64,000 nt of DNA, taken from assembly GCA_015228875.1 (NCBI GenBank), contig JADGCS010000004.1, positions 1 through 64,000 on the forward strand. The letters are read 5' to 3'. The notes below the pieces were generated by a model. The model had not been told where the DNA came from. It saw only the letters and a list, made by a program, of their open reading frames with translations, and did no database searches. This DNA comes from Deltaproteobacteria bacterium (GTDB taxonomy: Bacteria > UBA10199 > JADGCS01). Position numbers and translations under genes: made by a program. Positions 57,055-64,000 of this stretch are shown in pieces; position 1 is the stretch's first letter, and every line of letters starts with the position of its first letter.

Positions 57055-58185
57055 ATGATCACCAGCAATCAGCTTTATCAATGTCTCAAGAAAAACGGTT
57101 TTGTTTTTTTTACCGGTGTTCCGGACTCCACCTTTAAGGATTGGATGACGTTTCTTGATCAAAACAACGGTAAGGGCCTCACCAATATTATTGCGGCCAA
57201 CGAGTGTGAGGCAGTGGCACTGGCCATGGGTTATCATTTGGCGACCGGCGAAAACGGCGTGGTTTATATGCAGAATGCCGGTCTGGGAAAGACTGTCAAC
57301 CCGCTGATGTCTTTATGTGACCCCGAGGTCTATTCCGTTCCCATGTTGCTGATGATTGGATTAAGGGGAGAACCGGGCGTAAAAGACGAACCTCAGCACA
57401 AGAAAATGGGCGCAATCACACTGAGCCTTCTCGACACAATGGGGATACCATACTCTTTTCTCGAACAGGCGAACATGGAGGCCGTGATCAATAAAGCTGC
57501 GGCCTCTATCAAAAGATGCAAATCGGCTTATGCGCTTATTATAAAAAAGGGCATCGTGAAGGACGAAGGGCTTGTGGTAAAGGAAAAAACTGCCGACCAA
57601 CAGGGGTTGACAAGGGAAGACGCTATCAAATCCATTGTTGACGTCCTTAATGCGGATGCTGTTGTTGTCTCTACAACAGGTAAGGCCTCCAGGGAGCTTT
57701 TTGAGTATCGGGTACACAAGGGGCAGCAGCCGGGTGATTTTTACACCGTTGGGGGGATGGGGTGTTGCTCATCGATTGCGTTGGGGATTGCCCTGCAGAG
57801 AACCGATAAAAAGGTTTACGTCTTTGACGGTGATGGCGCGGTGATCATGCAGATGGGGTCTTTAGCGACAGTAGGGCATTACAAACCAAAAAATTATTAC
57901 CACTTTATTTTCGACAACGGTTCCTACGAGTCTACGGGAGGACAGCCTACGGTGTCAGATACCCTGGATTTTGAAGAGATTGCCAGGTCCTGTGGTTATG
58001 GTCATGTTCGGACAGTCAAAAATAAAAACGAGTTGGACTGCCTGTTGACTGATTTAAATCAATTTCCCTGCCCGGTACTTGTTGTGATCAGGGTGAACAA
58101 GATCTCACGCAAAAATCTCGGAAGGCCAACAAGTACGCCGGTCGAAAATAAAGAAAAATTCATGAAAAATTTCGTCCACGTATAG
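57055..58185 (+). CDS. ppd: Phosphonopyruvate decarboxylase
   Basis: A 376-residue thiamine-diphosphate enzyme that decarboxylates phosphonopyruvate to phosphonoacetaldehyde, pulling the unfavourable PEP mutase step. Signature segments are FFTGVPDSTFKDWM, IIAANECEAVALAMGYHLAT (catalytic Glu), MQNAGLGKTVNPLMSLCDPE, GLRGEPGVKDEPQHKKMG and the TPP/Mg motif DGDGAVIMQMGSLATVGHYK (through FDNGSYESTGGQPT). Start ATG 57055 lies after repeat A10 with no clear ribosome site; an in-frame ATG at 56998 is inside the repeat. Its stop TAG is in the first bases of repeat A11. Confidence 0.93.
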   Translation: MITSNQLYQCLKKNGFVFFTGVPDSTFKDWMTFLDQNNGKGLTNIIAANECEAVALAMGYHLATGENGVVYMQNAGLGKTVNPLMSLCDPEVYSVPMLLMIGLRGEPGVKDEPQHKKMGAITLSLLDTMGIPYSFLEQANMEAVINKAAASIKRCKSAYALIIKKGIVKDEGLVVKEKTADQQGLTREDAIKSIVDVLNADAVVVSTTGKASRELFEYRVHKGQQPGDFYTVGGMGCCSSIALGIALQRTDKKVYVFDGDGAVIMQMGSLATVGHYKPKNYYHFIFDNGSYESTGGQPTVSDTLDFEEIARSCGYGHVRTVKNKNELDCLLTDLNQFPCPVLVVIRVNKISRKNLGRPTSTPVENKEKFMKNFVHV

Positions 58186-58267
58186 GAATTTCAAAGTCGA
58201 CAGAGCGCGGGCGCATTCCCCGCACAATGGAGGAATTCAACCGCGTCAAAGTCAAGTTAGTAACTTG
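58181..58267 (+). repeat. Family A palindromic repeat, copy 11
   Basis: Near-consensus: TATAGGAATTTCAAAGTCGA, GAGCGCGGGCGCATTCCCCG, ACAATGGAGGAATTCAACCG, GTCAAGTTAGTAACTTG. The first TAG is the ppd stop codon. It forms the leader of the alcohol dehydrogenase gene. Confidence 0.93.
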
Positions 58268-58277
58268 AGAAAAAAAT

Positions 58278-59408
58278 ATGAAACAAACAGAATTCTTTGG
58301 CACAGGGACCCTCCGTCATCTCAATCAAATATTAAACACAGAATCTCCGGAGAGGGTATTGCTGGTCACCGGCAAAGGGTCGTTTGGTTTAAGCGGAGCA
58401 GAGCAGCCCATCATGGAAGCGGTGTTTCCTTTTAACTATCTCAGATTTTCGGATTTTGCGACAGATCCCAAATTCGAGGATGTCTTAAAGGGACTCAAGA
58501 TCGTGCGTGATTATCAGCCGGATCTTGTGATTGCGGTTGGCGGGGGGAGTGTGATCGACATGGCCAAGCTGTTGAATATCCTGTCGGTGCACGACGCAGA
58601 CTCGGTTGCCTATATCAGGGGAGAAAAAAAAATATCAAAGAAGGGCAAGGCCCTTGTTGCGATACCCACCACATCCGGTTCGGGCAGTGAGGCGACACAA
58701 TTTATTGTGGTCTATGTGGACAAAAAAAAATACTCGGTCGCTCACGAATACATTATCCCTGATTACGCCATCGTTGATCCCGAACTGACCCTCACCACCC
58801 CTGAATACATTGCCGCAGCCGCCGGGATGGACGCCTTTGCCCAGGCCGTAGAATCATTCTGGTCCATTAACTCCACAAACGAATCACAACAATATTCAGA
58901 AGAGGCCATTAAACTTTGCCTTGAGAACTTTGTTGCTGCGGTGACCCGCAAGACAGGCGGCGCGAGGTTCTCCATGGCCAGGGCTGCAAATCTTGCCGGT
59001 AAGGCCATTAACATTGCCAAGACAACTGCCGCTCATGCCTTGTCCTATTCACTGACCTCATACCATGGCATAACCCACGGCCACGCTGTTGGGTTGGCCC
59101 TGGCGCCGATATTCGAATATAACGCCGGAGTAAATAATAATGACTGCAACGATCAGCGGGGCGTTTTGTTTGTTAAAGACACAATGAACCGCCTGTGTTC
59201 TCTGATGAAATGTCTGGACGCTACGGCCGCAAAATTACACATCACGGCAATGATGAAGCAAACGGGCCTTGAAACCAGCTTTGAAGAACTTGGTTTACAC
59301 AAAGAAGATATCATTAATTTTACAAACAGGGTCAATCTGCAAAGACTTAAAAATAACCCGAGAGATTTAAGTGACAAGGCCGTTCTGATGGGATTGTTTT
59401 TGGCCTGA
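58278..59408 (+). CDS. Iron-type alcohol dehydrogenase (phosphonoacetaldehyde reductase)
   Basis: A 376-residue group III metal-dependent alcohol dehydrogenase. NAD-binding GGGSVIDMAKLLN at about 94-106, then PTTSGSGSEAT, and metal ligands in AAGMDAFAQAVESF (Asp), HALSYSLTSYHGITHGHAVG (three His). In phosphonate clusters this family (PhpC, FomC) reduces phosphonoacetaldehyde to 2-hydroxyethylphosphonate. Position after ppd fits exactly. The leader is repeat A11. Degradative alternatives are unlikely in this context. Confidence 0.87.
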   Translation: MKQTEFFGTGTLRHLNQILNTESPERVLLVTGKGSFGLSGAEQPIMEAVFPFNYLRFSDFATDPKFEDVLKGLKIVRDYQPDLVIAVGGGSVIDMAKLLNILSVHDADSVAYIRGEKKISKKGKALVAIPTTSGSGSEATQFIVVYVDKKKYSVAHEYIIPDYAIVDPELTLTTPEYIAAAAGMDAFAQAVESFWSINSTNESQQYSEEAIKLCLENFVAAVTRKTGGARFSMARAANLAGKAINIAKTTAAHALSYSLTSYHGITHGHAVGLALAPIFEYNAGVNNNDCNDQRGVLFVKDTMNRLCSLMKCLDATAAKLHITAMMKQTGLETSFEELGLHKEDIINFTNRVNLQRLKNNPRDLSDKAVLMGLFLA

Positions 59409-59469
59409 TGCAGTGGGTCCCTCGCAAGCCCCTGTTTTGTTCCATTCTGCGGGTTATGGGTCTGTTCAA

Positions 59470-59557
59470 GTCTAGGAATTTCAAAGTCGACAGAGCGCGG
59501 GTGCATTTCTTGCATGGCGGAGGAATTCAACCGCGTCAAAGTCAAGTTAGTAACTTG
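59470..59557 (+). repeat. Family A palindromic repeat, copy 12
   Basis: GTCTAGGAATTTCAAAGTCG, GAGCGCGGGTGCATTTCTTG, ATGGCGGAGGAATTCAACCG, GTCAAGTTAGTAACTTG. It fills the convergent gap and ends on the base before the stop codon of the minus-strand radical SAM gene. Confidence 0.93.
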
Positions 59558-61075
59558 TTATCTTATTTTTTTCCCCCTGTGAAAGAGAAAGTATTTAACA
59601 AAAAATGAGAGCGGCACATTGGCGTGCGCCCGGATATTAAGAAACGCCTCTGTTGATTTCCAGATGAACCTGAATGCAAAATTATCGGGCAGCTTGACCA
59701 GCAGCCTGATCAGGGGTCTTAAAAAAGAAAACCGTATGGCCAGATGGGAAAATCTTGAGAGCTTTAAAAGTAATTGCCCCTCTTTGTCGATCCTGTAGTT
59801 TTCAAAAAAACAAAGATCGCGTGTCCCCAGGGCAAGGTTTTGAAAGTTGTCAGCCAAGGGGGCAGGGTTTTGCCCACGCTCCCTTTTTAACGATTCGGGT
59901 AGTTCATGGGATGCGATGTCGTCCCTCTTGTATTGTCCGATCTTGATCCCATAATCGGTGATATCCAGACCGGGAAAGGGCTTGAATATATTGATCGCAT
60001 GAACACTGTCTTTTGCCGATATTTTTTTTGCCATCAGCAGTGTTTCCCAGCAGAGATCAAGTGTCTCACCCGGAAGGCCCAGCATCATCGCCATTGAATA
60101 CCTGATGTTGTTTTTTTTAAGGATGCCGGTCCCATTGATCAACTGCTGATTGCTGATGTTTTTTCTGAGTACTGTCTTTCTAAATTCTTCATTGCCAGTT
60201 TCAAGTCCAAATCTGACGAGCTCACACCACCCATTTTCCTTGAGTGCCTTTCCCACATCTTCGTCGATCTCCGTGATCACGGCATTAAGGGAAAAGGGGA
60301 TTCCAATTTCTGCTTTGTACTTTGTGAGAAATTCAAAGAGCCACTTTTTATTGTATGTGAGTGTACTGTCGTTAAAGAAGATGTATCTCGCGTTGTATTT
60401 TGCCTTGAGGATTTTTAATTCTGCCATGAGGTTGTCGACACTTCTCAAGTTGCAATAGCCGGAACTGCCCGCCTCTTTGTACAGTTTTCGATAGCCATCG
60501 TTAAAACAATAGCTGCATGGGTAAGGACAGCCTCTGCCGACAAGCACCTGTGTAAAGGGGATGATTTTAAAATAACTGTCGTAGTCAAAATAAAGATCCC
60601 GGTCATCAAAGGGGAGTTCGTCCATATTCATCACCCACTGCCTCATCCTGTTTTTAAAGATCACGCCTCCTTCTTTGACCCACAGGTTCGCAATATGCCT
60701 GTAGTCCTCATGGTTGTCGATGCAGCGGCACAAGTCGTGAAGGGGCGCCTCGCCCTCGCCCATGCAGATGATGTCGAGGTCGGAGTGCGCAAGGATCTGC
60801 GGCAGAAAAGTGATGTCATAGCCCCCCGCAATAACAGGTGTTTTGATCCCCGCCCTCTTGATCGCATTGGCACAGAGCAGCATGTGATTTCTGTACGGGG
60901 TAAGGACCGAAAAGGCGATGAGATCAGGTTTTTCTTTCTTGATTGTTGTAACAATCTTTTGCTCATCACCAATCGCAAGAGAAACCCTGTGCCCTGCCTT
61001 TTTAAGGGACGCAGAGAGCCGTGCCGTGCTTTGAAAGGGAAAATAGATTTCTTGAGCAAACAAGACCTTGGCCAT
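59558..61075 (-). CDS. B12-binding-domain radical SAM protein, phosphonate locus
   Basis: A 505-residue protein. N-terminal cobalamin-binding-like domain (FPFQSTARLSASLKKAGHRV, PDLIAFSVLTPYRNHMLLCA, TPVIAGGYDITFLPQILAHS, DIICMGEGEAPL), then radical SAM motif CPYPCSYC near residue 198 and FGLETGNEEFR. No DxHxxG is seen. Convergent with the phosphonate operon. By analogy with Fom3, which methylates CMP-hydroxyethylphosphonate, it might methylate a phosphonate, but the sequence alone does not show this. ATG 61075 has AGAGGT 5-6 bases upstream, so the frame to 61099 is not used. Confidence 0.83.
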   Translation of the reverse strand: MAKVLFAQEIYFPFQSTARLSASLKKAGHRVSLAIGDEQKIVTTIKKEKPDLIAFSVLTPYRNHMLLCANAIKRAGIKTPVIAGGYDITFLPQILAHSDLDIICMGEGEAPLHDLCRCIDNHEDYRHIANLWVKEGGVIFKNRMRQWVMNMDELPFDDRDLYFDYDSYFKIIPFTQVLVGRGCPYPCSYCFNDGYRKLYKEAGSSGYCNLRSVDNLMAELKILKAKYNARYIFFNDSTLTYNKKWLFEFLTKYKAEIGIPFSLNAVITEIDEDVGKALKENGWCELVRFGLETGNEEFRKTVLRKNISNQQLINGTGILKKNNIRYSMAMMLGLPGETLDLCWETLLMAKKISAKDSVHAINIFKPFPGLDITDYGIKIGQYKRDDIASHELPESLKRERGQNPAPLADNFQNLALGTRDLCFFENYRIDKEGQLLLKLSRFSHLAIRFSFLRPLIRLLVKLPDNFAFRFIWKSTEAFLNIRAHANVPLSFFVKYFLFHRGKKIR

Positions 61076-61190
61076 AATTACCTCTTGTGACCGCTCCATA
61101 GTCCCATCCTACAACACGGGTCAATTCAAGAAAAGGGCTCACAATCCCTTGTTGCTCGCTTTAAGGCTTTCATGCTAAAAAAAGACACAC

Positions 61191-61248
61191 TGTCCCTTGG
61201 TGGGGACAACGAAACTCTGGCTTGTTTTTGGATAACACCTTGTGGTGT
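61191..61248 (+). promoter_or_regulatory. Two short inverted repeats upstream of brnT
   Basis: TGTCCC/GGGACA (61191-61196 and 61203-61208) and ACACC-TTGT-GGTGT (61235-61248) lie 55-110 bases before brnT. BrnA is known to autoregulate its operon; these are candidate sites, weakly supported. Promoter hexamers are not clear. Confidence 0.3.
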
Positions 61249-61302
61249 GAGGTCAATAAACTAACGTGTGAATTGGGGCGAGTGAAATAAAAGGAGAACG
61301 CC

Positions 61303-61599
61303 GTGCTTCTATTTGAATGGAACGCAAAGAAAGCAAAAAAAAATGTTAAAGTTCACGGTATTTCTTTTGATGAGGCAAGCACAGTCTTTGGAGATGCTTT
61401 GGGGTTGTCAATTTATGATCCGCTGCATTCTGCAAACGAAGACAGGTTTATTTTGATTGGCAATTCCCATCTGGGCCGTCTTTTGGTTGTTGTTCACACA
61501 GAGATAGAAAACACCATCAGATTGATCAGTGCCAGACATGCGACAAAAAAAGAAAGGAAACAGTATGAAGCGAACGCAAAAAGATCCCGACATGCTTGA
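61303..61599 (+). CDS. brnT: BrnT-family ribonuclease toxin
   Basis: A 98-residue BrnT (RelE-like fold) toxin. FEWNAKKAKKNVKVHGISFD is the family-typical start (F-E-W-D/N..K..N..KHG), with FGDALGLSIYDPLHSANEDR and FILIGNSHLGRLLVVVHTE following, and the ending RLISARHATKKERKQYE contains the conserved Arg-x-Ile-Ser-Ala-Arg. Start GTG 61303 with AAGGAG 6 bases upstream. Overlaps brnA by 35 bases. Confidence 0.88.
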   Translation: MLLFEWNAKKAKKNVKVHGISFDEASTVFGDALGLSIYDPLHSANEDRFILIGNSHLGRLLVVVHTEIENTIRLISARHATKKERKQYEANAKRSRHA

Positions 61600-61774
61600 T
61601 GAATATGATTTTAGCAAGGCAGTGAGAGGCAAATACGCAGCGAGGTACGCAAAAGGTGCCAATGTCGTTGTCATCGAACCGGATATTGCAAAGGTATTTC
61701 CAGACCATGATTCGGTGAATCAAGCTTTGAGGACACTTGTAAAAATCGTAAAAAAACAAAAGAAGTTTGCGTAA
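61565..61774 (+). CDS. brnA: BrnA-family antitoxin
   Basis: A 69-residue antitoxin. LDEYDFSKAVRGKYAARYAK is the typical BrnA start, which neutralises BrnT, and the second half (VVIEPDIAKVFPDHDSVNQA) forms the ribbon-helix-helix DNA-binding part. ATG 61565 is preceded by AAAGGAAA within brnT. The standard order is toxin then antitoxin, as here. Confidence 0.87.
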   Translation: MKRTQKDPDMLDEYDFSKAVRGKYAARYAKGANVVVIEPDIAKVFPDHDSVNQALRTLVKIVKKQKKFA

Positions 61775-61846
61775 TCTCCATGTAAGCGAGCCATAACCCC
61801 ATATCACAGCCAAGTTGACCTGCGTGGTTGGGGCTAATTGAATAAC

Positions 61847-61959
61847 CAGGAATTTCAAAGTTGATTGAGTGTGGGTGCATTTTTTGCATAATAGAAAAAC
61901 TTAAGTCGCGTCCCCCAAGGGGATTTCCTTCGGGGCGTCAAAGTCAAGTTAGTCACTTG
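61847..61959 (+). repeat. Family A palindromic repeat, copy 13, with C/G-rich insert module
   Basis: CAGGAATTTCAAAGTTGATT, GAGTGTGGGTGCATTTTTTG, AATAGAAAAACTTAAGTCGC then CCCCCAAGGGGATTTCCTTC-GGGGC and GTCAAGTTAGTCACTTG. Diverged left half but module placement as in copies 9 and 10. Confidence 0.85.
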
Positions 61960-62049
61960 TTCTGTTTGCCTTTGACGATCGGCCCAAGGCCCCCATCAGT
62001 GTCTCCTTGATCCCAGATTCAAAACCACACATGAGACAAAATGTTGTTT

Positions 62050-63543
62050 TCAACTTCTACTCCTTTCGATTTGTCTCCCCATCACCTCATGCGCAAAGGC
62101 CATGATGGTCTCCTGGGGGCTTTCTCCAAAACAGGAGGGTAGAATACTCGCATCGCACACCACCACATTTTTCATCCCCCAGACCCTGCCCCAGGGGTCC
62201 ACAACGGACCTTTGCGGGTTTGTGCCCATCGGGCACGCGGACATGACATGCACCGTGACAAGATCGACCAGCCCCGGCTTTATTTTTGTTAAAAGATCTT
62301 CGAGTTCGGCCATGGAACAGACCGGCCGATTGACTGCCAGGGGCAGGTAAATTTCAATCACCCCGCTTTTAAATAATAATGCGGCCATGCGCCTTAAGGT
62401 TGTTTTGATCCTTTCAAAGTCATGCCTGTTCTGCCTGTACCAGACAACGGGGATGTTATTGCAGACGTTGATCAGATGAGCATGGCTCAATGAAGACATA
62501 AAACCAATGTAAAGGGCAAACTGATCTTGATTGTCCATGACCCTGTTAACGACCTCATTTGAATAATGAGTGAGGGCAAGGGCAAGATAAAGTGTGTTAA
62601 ACTGCGATACGTTGATGATCAGACCATCATTTAAAAATTCTTGAACCTGTATGGTAAAGGGTGAGGACTTTTCGGCATAAACCGCCCTGTCAAATCTGGC
62701 GGCCATCTTAAGGCTGTAGTTGAACTGAATCCCAGTGCCGGCCATTTTTGAAATGCCGCTGCGACGCAGGAGAAAAGGTGTTTGCACGGCCCCGCCCGCC
62801 ACGATCAGATGATCAAAATGGATGATGATCCTTCTCGCCCTGCCGTTCGATTTGACCTCGGCAATCACCTCGTGCGCGATGCCTTGACTGTGTTTAACCT
62901 TAACGGCACGACAGGCGGTAAAGAGCCTCACCCCTTTTGCCAAGGCCCGCGGCAGATAGGTTTGTAACGCGCTCTGCTTTGCACCGGTGGGACAACCTGC
63001 CATGCAGCGGTTAAGATTTGAGCAGTTGAGTGCCGCACGGGGGACAGGGACGGCCTTCCAGCCAAGCTGCTCTGCCCCTTGTTTGATGAGTAATGAATTC
63101 AGATCTCTGACGGGATCAAGTTTTTGTGTCTCAACATGCAGATCCTTTTCGATGGTCTTAAAGTGCCTTTCAAGGTCTGCATAATCATATCCCTGCAAGC
63201 CGTGAGTTTGTTTCCATTGTGCAAGAACATACGGCTCTGGCCTCCAGAGCAGGGCCCCGTTGACAACTGTCCCGCCCCCGACGCAGCAGGCCTCAAGAAA
63301 ATTAACAGGTGGAGTCCCAAAAAAGGGAGAGACCCCGTGGTTGCGGTAGAGGTGCGACAGTGATGCACCCACACTGGCAACAAAGGAATCCGCTGTGTGA
63401 TAGGCCCCTTCTTCCAGCATGATCACATCGTGGCCCTGCTCGGCAAGCAAGGCACCGGCAACGCTCCCACCAGCACCGGTCCCGATGATGAGGGTCCTGC
63501 AACGGTAGCTGTCTTTGTTATAATCACCGTGTCTAAAAATCAT
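62050..63543 (-). CDS. GMC-family oxidoreductase
   Basis: A 497-residue GMC flavoprotein. FAD-binding LIIGTGAGGSVAGALLAEQG at about residues 19-38, the GMC signature VGGGTVVNGALLWRPEP, and C-terminal VVCDASILPSCFGESPQETI with HVMSACPMG (active-site His). Cysteines in NCSNLNRCMAGCPTGAKQSA resemble the Cys-rich segment of GMC members that act on long-chain or sterol alcohols. Substrate unknown. A small partner gene lies upstream on the same strand. Confidence 0.9.
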   Translation of the reverse strand: MIFRHGDYNKDSYRCRTLIIGTGAGGSVAGALLAEQGHDVIMLEEGAYHTADSFVASVGASLSHLYRNHGVSPFFGTPPVNFLEACCVGGGTVVNGALLWRPEPYVLAQWKQTHGLQGYDYADLERHFKTIEKDLHVETQKLDPVRDLNSLLIKQGAEQLGWKAVPVPRAALNCSNLNRCMAGCPTGAKQSALQTYLPRALAKGVRLFTACRAVKVKHSQGIAHEVIAEVKSNGRARRIIIHFDHLIVAGGAVQTPFLLRRSGISKMAGTGIQFNYSLKMAARFDRAVYAEKSSPFTIQVQEFLNDGLIINVSQFNTLYLALALTHYSNEVVNRVMDNQDQFALYIGFMSSLSHAHLINVCNNIPVVWYRQNRHDFERIKTTLRRMAALLFKSGVIEIYLPLAVNRPVCSMAELEDLLTKIKPGLVDLVTVHVMSACPMGTNPQRSVVDPWGRVWGMKNVVVCDASILPSCFGESPQETIMAFAHEVMGRQIERSRS

Positions 63544-63573
63544 GAAACAACCCTGTGTTGAGATATTGAGTCA

Positions 63574-63912
63574 TCAAGGACTGTCAAAGAGTCTCAAGAG
63601 TACCTTTGAGCGCACAAATTTGTTAAACATGCCGTAGAGTGGAAGCCGTCTCATATAACCGGTAAACCTCTCACGCTTAAGGGGCGACGCACCCTTGAGG
63701 GTATGACCCGTTATCACGAGGCAAAGGATATTGATCAATGTTGCGTAAACCTTGAGCGGCACCCTCAGATAAAACGGGAGCTCTCCCAGTCCGTTGACCA
63801 CATACAGGCCCAACTCGGTATCAAGGCCTGCGTGAGTGACCCTTTTGAGTTGATAGGATTGGATCCCCTCGCACTGGGCAAGGGCACATCCATACAGGGC
63901 ATTCCGCCACAT
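63574..63912 (-). CDS. Small partner protein of the GMC oxidoreductase
   Basis: A 112-residue protein. Its C-terminal half, LPFYLRVPLKVYATLINILC then RERFTGYMRRLPLYGMFNKF, resembles the N-terminal region that precedes the GMC domain in long-chain alcohol/cholesterol-oxidase-like proteins. It may be a separately encoded equivalent. ATG 63912 has AGGGGGAG 4 bases upstream. It directly follows a gene cut by the window edge. Confidence 0.55.
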   Translation of the reverse strand: MWRNALYGCALAQCEGIQSYQLKRVTHAGLDTELGLYVVNGLGELPFYLRVPLKVYATLINILCLVITGHTLKGASPLKRERFTGYMRRLPLYGMFNKFVRSKVLLRLFDSP

Positions 63913-63922
63913 ACAGCTCCCC

Positions 63923-64000
63923 CTACGTCTTTAAAAACTTTTGTGTGGCAAAGGCAACGAGCAATTTAAGTTTTCCCTTGCCAAGGGTATTGTCCAGGGC
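63923..64000 (-). CDS. C-terminal end of a gene cut by the window edge
   Basis: Open on the minus strand from the window end to a TAG at 63923-63925, encoding 25 residues ALDNTLGKGKLKLLVAFATQ and KFLKT. It lies 10 bases upstream of the small partner gene, so an operon is likely. Too short to identify. Confidence 0.5.
   Translation of the reverse strand, partial: ALDNTLGKGKLKLLVAFATQKFLKT

Noticed and set aside
59558-61075. Naming the B12-type radical SAM as a Fom3 phosphonate methylase
   Set aside because: It is on the opposite strand from the phosphonate operon, lacks a visible DxHxxG motif and resembles the general class B family; only position suggests the role.
2332-61959. CRISPR array as explanation for the many repeats
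   Set aside because: Copies are dispersed over tens of kilobases, in both orientations, with genes between them and no uniform spacers or cas genes.

Overview
The window looks like a chromosomal segment of a Gram-negative, probably Deltaproteobacteria-like bacterium. This rests on the gene families present: RecJ, DXS, pyruvate phosphate dikinase, an L-2-hydroxyglutarate-oxidase-type flavoprotein, a phasin-like protein, lipoproteins, and many radical SAM and nonulosonic-acid genes. No rRNA or tRNA gene was seen, so the assignment is an inference. TAG, TAA and TGA are all used as ordinary stops, and GTG and TTG starts occur.

Region 1 (about 1-20 kb) is mostly housekeeping. It has a RelE-type toxin interrupted by an in-frame amber codon with its XRE antitoxin, an AbiEi/AbiEii type IV pair, a minus-strand ribF-aroE-LhgO operon with ATGA overlaps, recJ, a phasin-like gene, glycyl-tRNA synthetase, ppdK with a lysine-rich N-terminal extension, two paralogous beta-propeller lipoproteins, dxs and a vapBC pair.

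Region 2 (about 18.5-48.2 kb) is a surface-glycan locus. It holds two separate sets of nonulosonic (sialic/legionaminic-type) acid genes. Set 1 is neuC, neuB and neuA at 21.8-27.6 kb. Set 2 is neuA, neuC, neuB and neuD at 40.2-48.2 kb, with a CBS-domain nucleotidyltransferase, two SDR/epimerases and a Gfo/Idh dehydrogenase. Between them lie cobalamin-type radical SAM proteins, membrane-anchored SGNH proteins, a DegT aminotransferase, a methyltransferase, GT-B-like proteins and a DUF115 (Maf-like) protein coupled to a 63-residue unknown gene. A Maf-like protein beside a nonulosonic acid locus suggests glycosylation of flagellin or another surface structure.

Region 3 (48.2-52.5 kb) is a distinctly AT-rich insert of three tightly packed genes: a membrane-anchored CotH-kinase/beta-helix protein, a VTC (polyphosphate polymerase) domain protein and a DUF4956 membrane protein. 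Region 4 (53.7-61.1 kb) is a phosphonate locus: an AbrB-like/cytidylyltransferase fusion, a SPASM radical SAM protein, PEP mutase, phosphonopyruvate decarboxylase and an iron alcohol dehydrogenase, with a convergent B12-type radical SAM gene. The set predicts 2-hydroxyethylphosphonate and possibly its CMP adduct. The window ends with a brnT/brnA pair and a GMC oxidoreductase that has a small partner gene.

Several dispersed palindromic repeat families run through everything. Family A (about 85 bp, 14 copies, some carrying fixed insert modules) sits between genes, supplies stop codons and terminal residues to some, and is read in-frame inside one radical SAM ORF. Family B (5 copies) is inserted in-frame inside an aminotransferase gene. 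Family C has 20-30 bp terminal inverted repeats. Family E is the GTCATCGCGAG-type inverted repeat, one copy nested inside a C element. This behaviour recalls the Rickettsia palindromic elements and is one of the most unusual features of the window.
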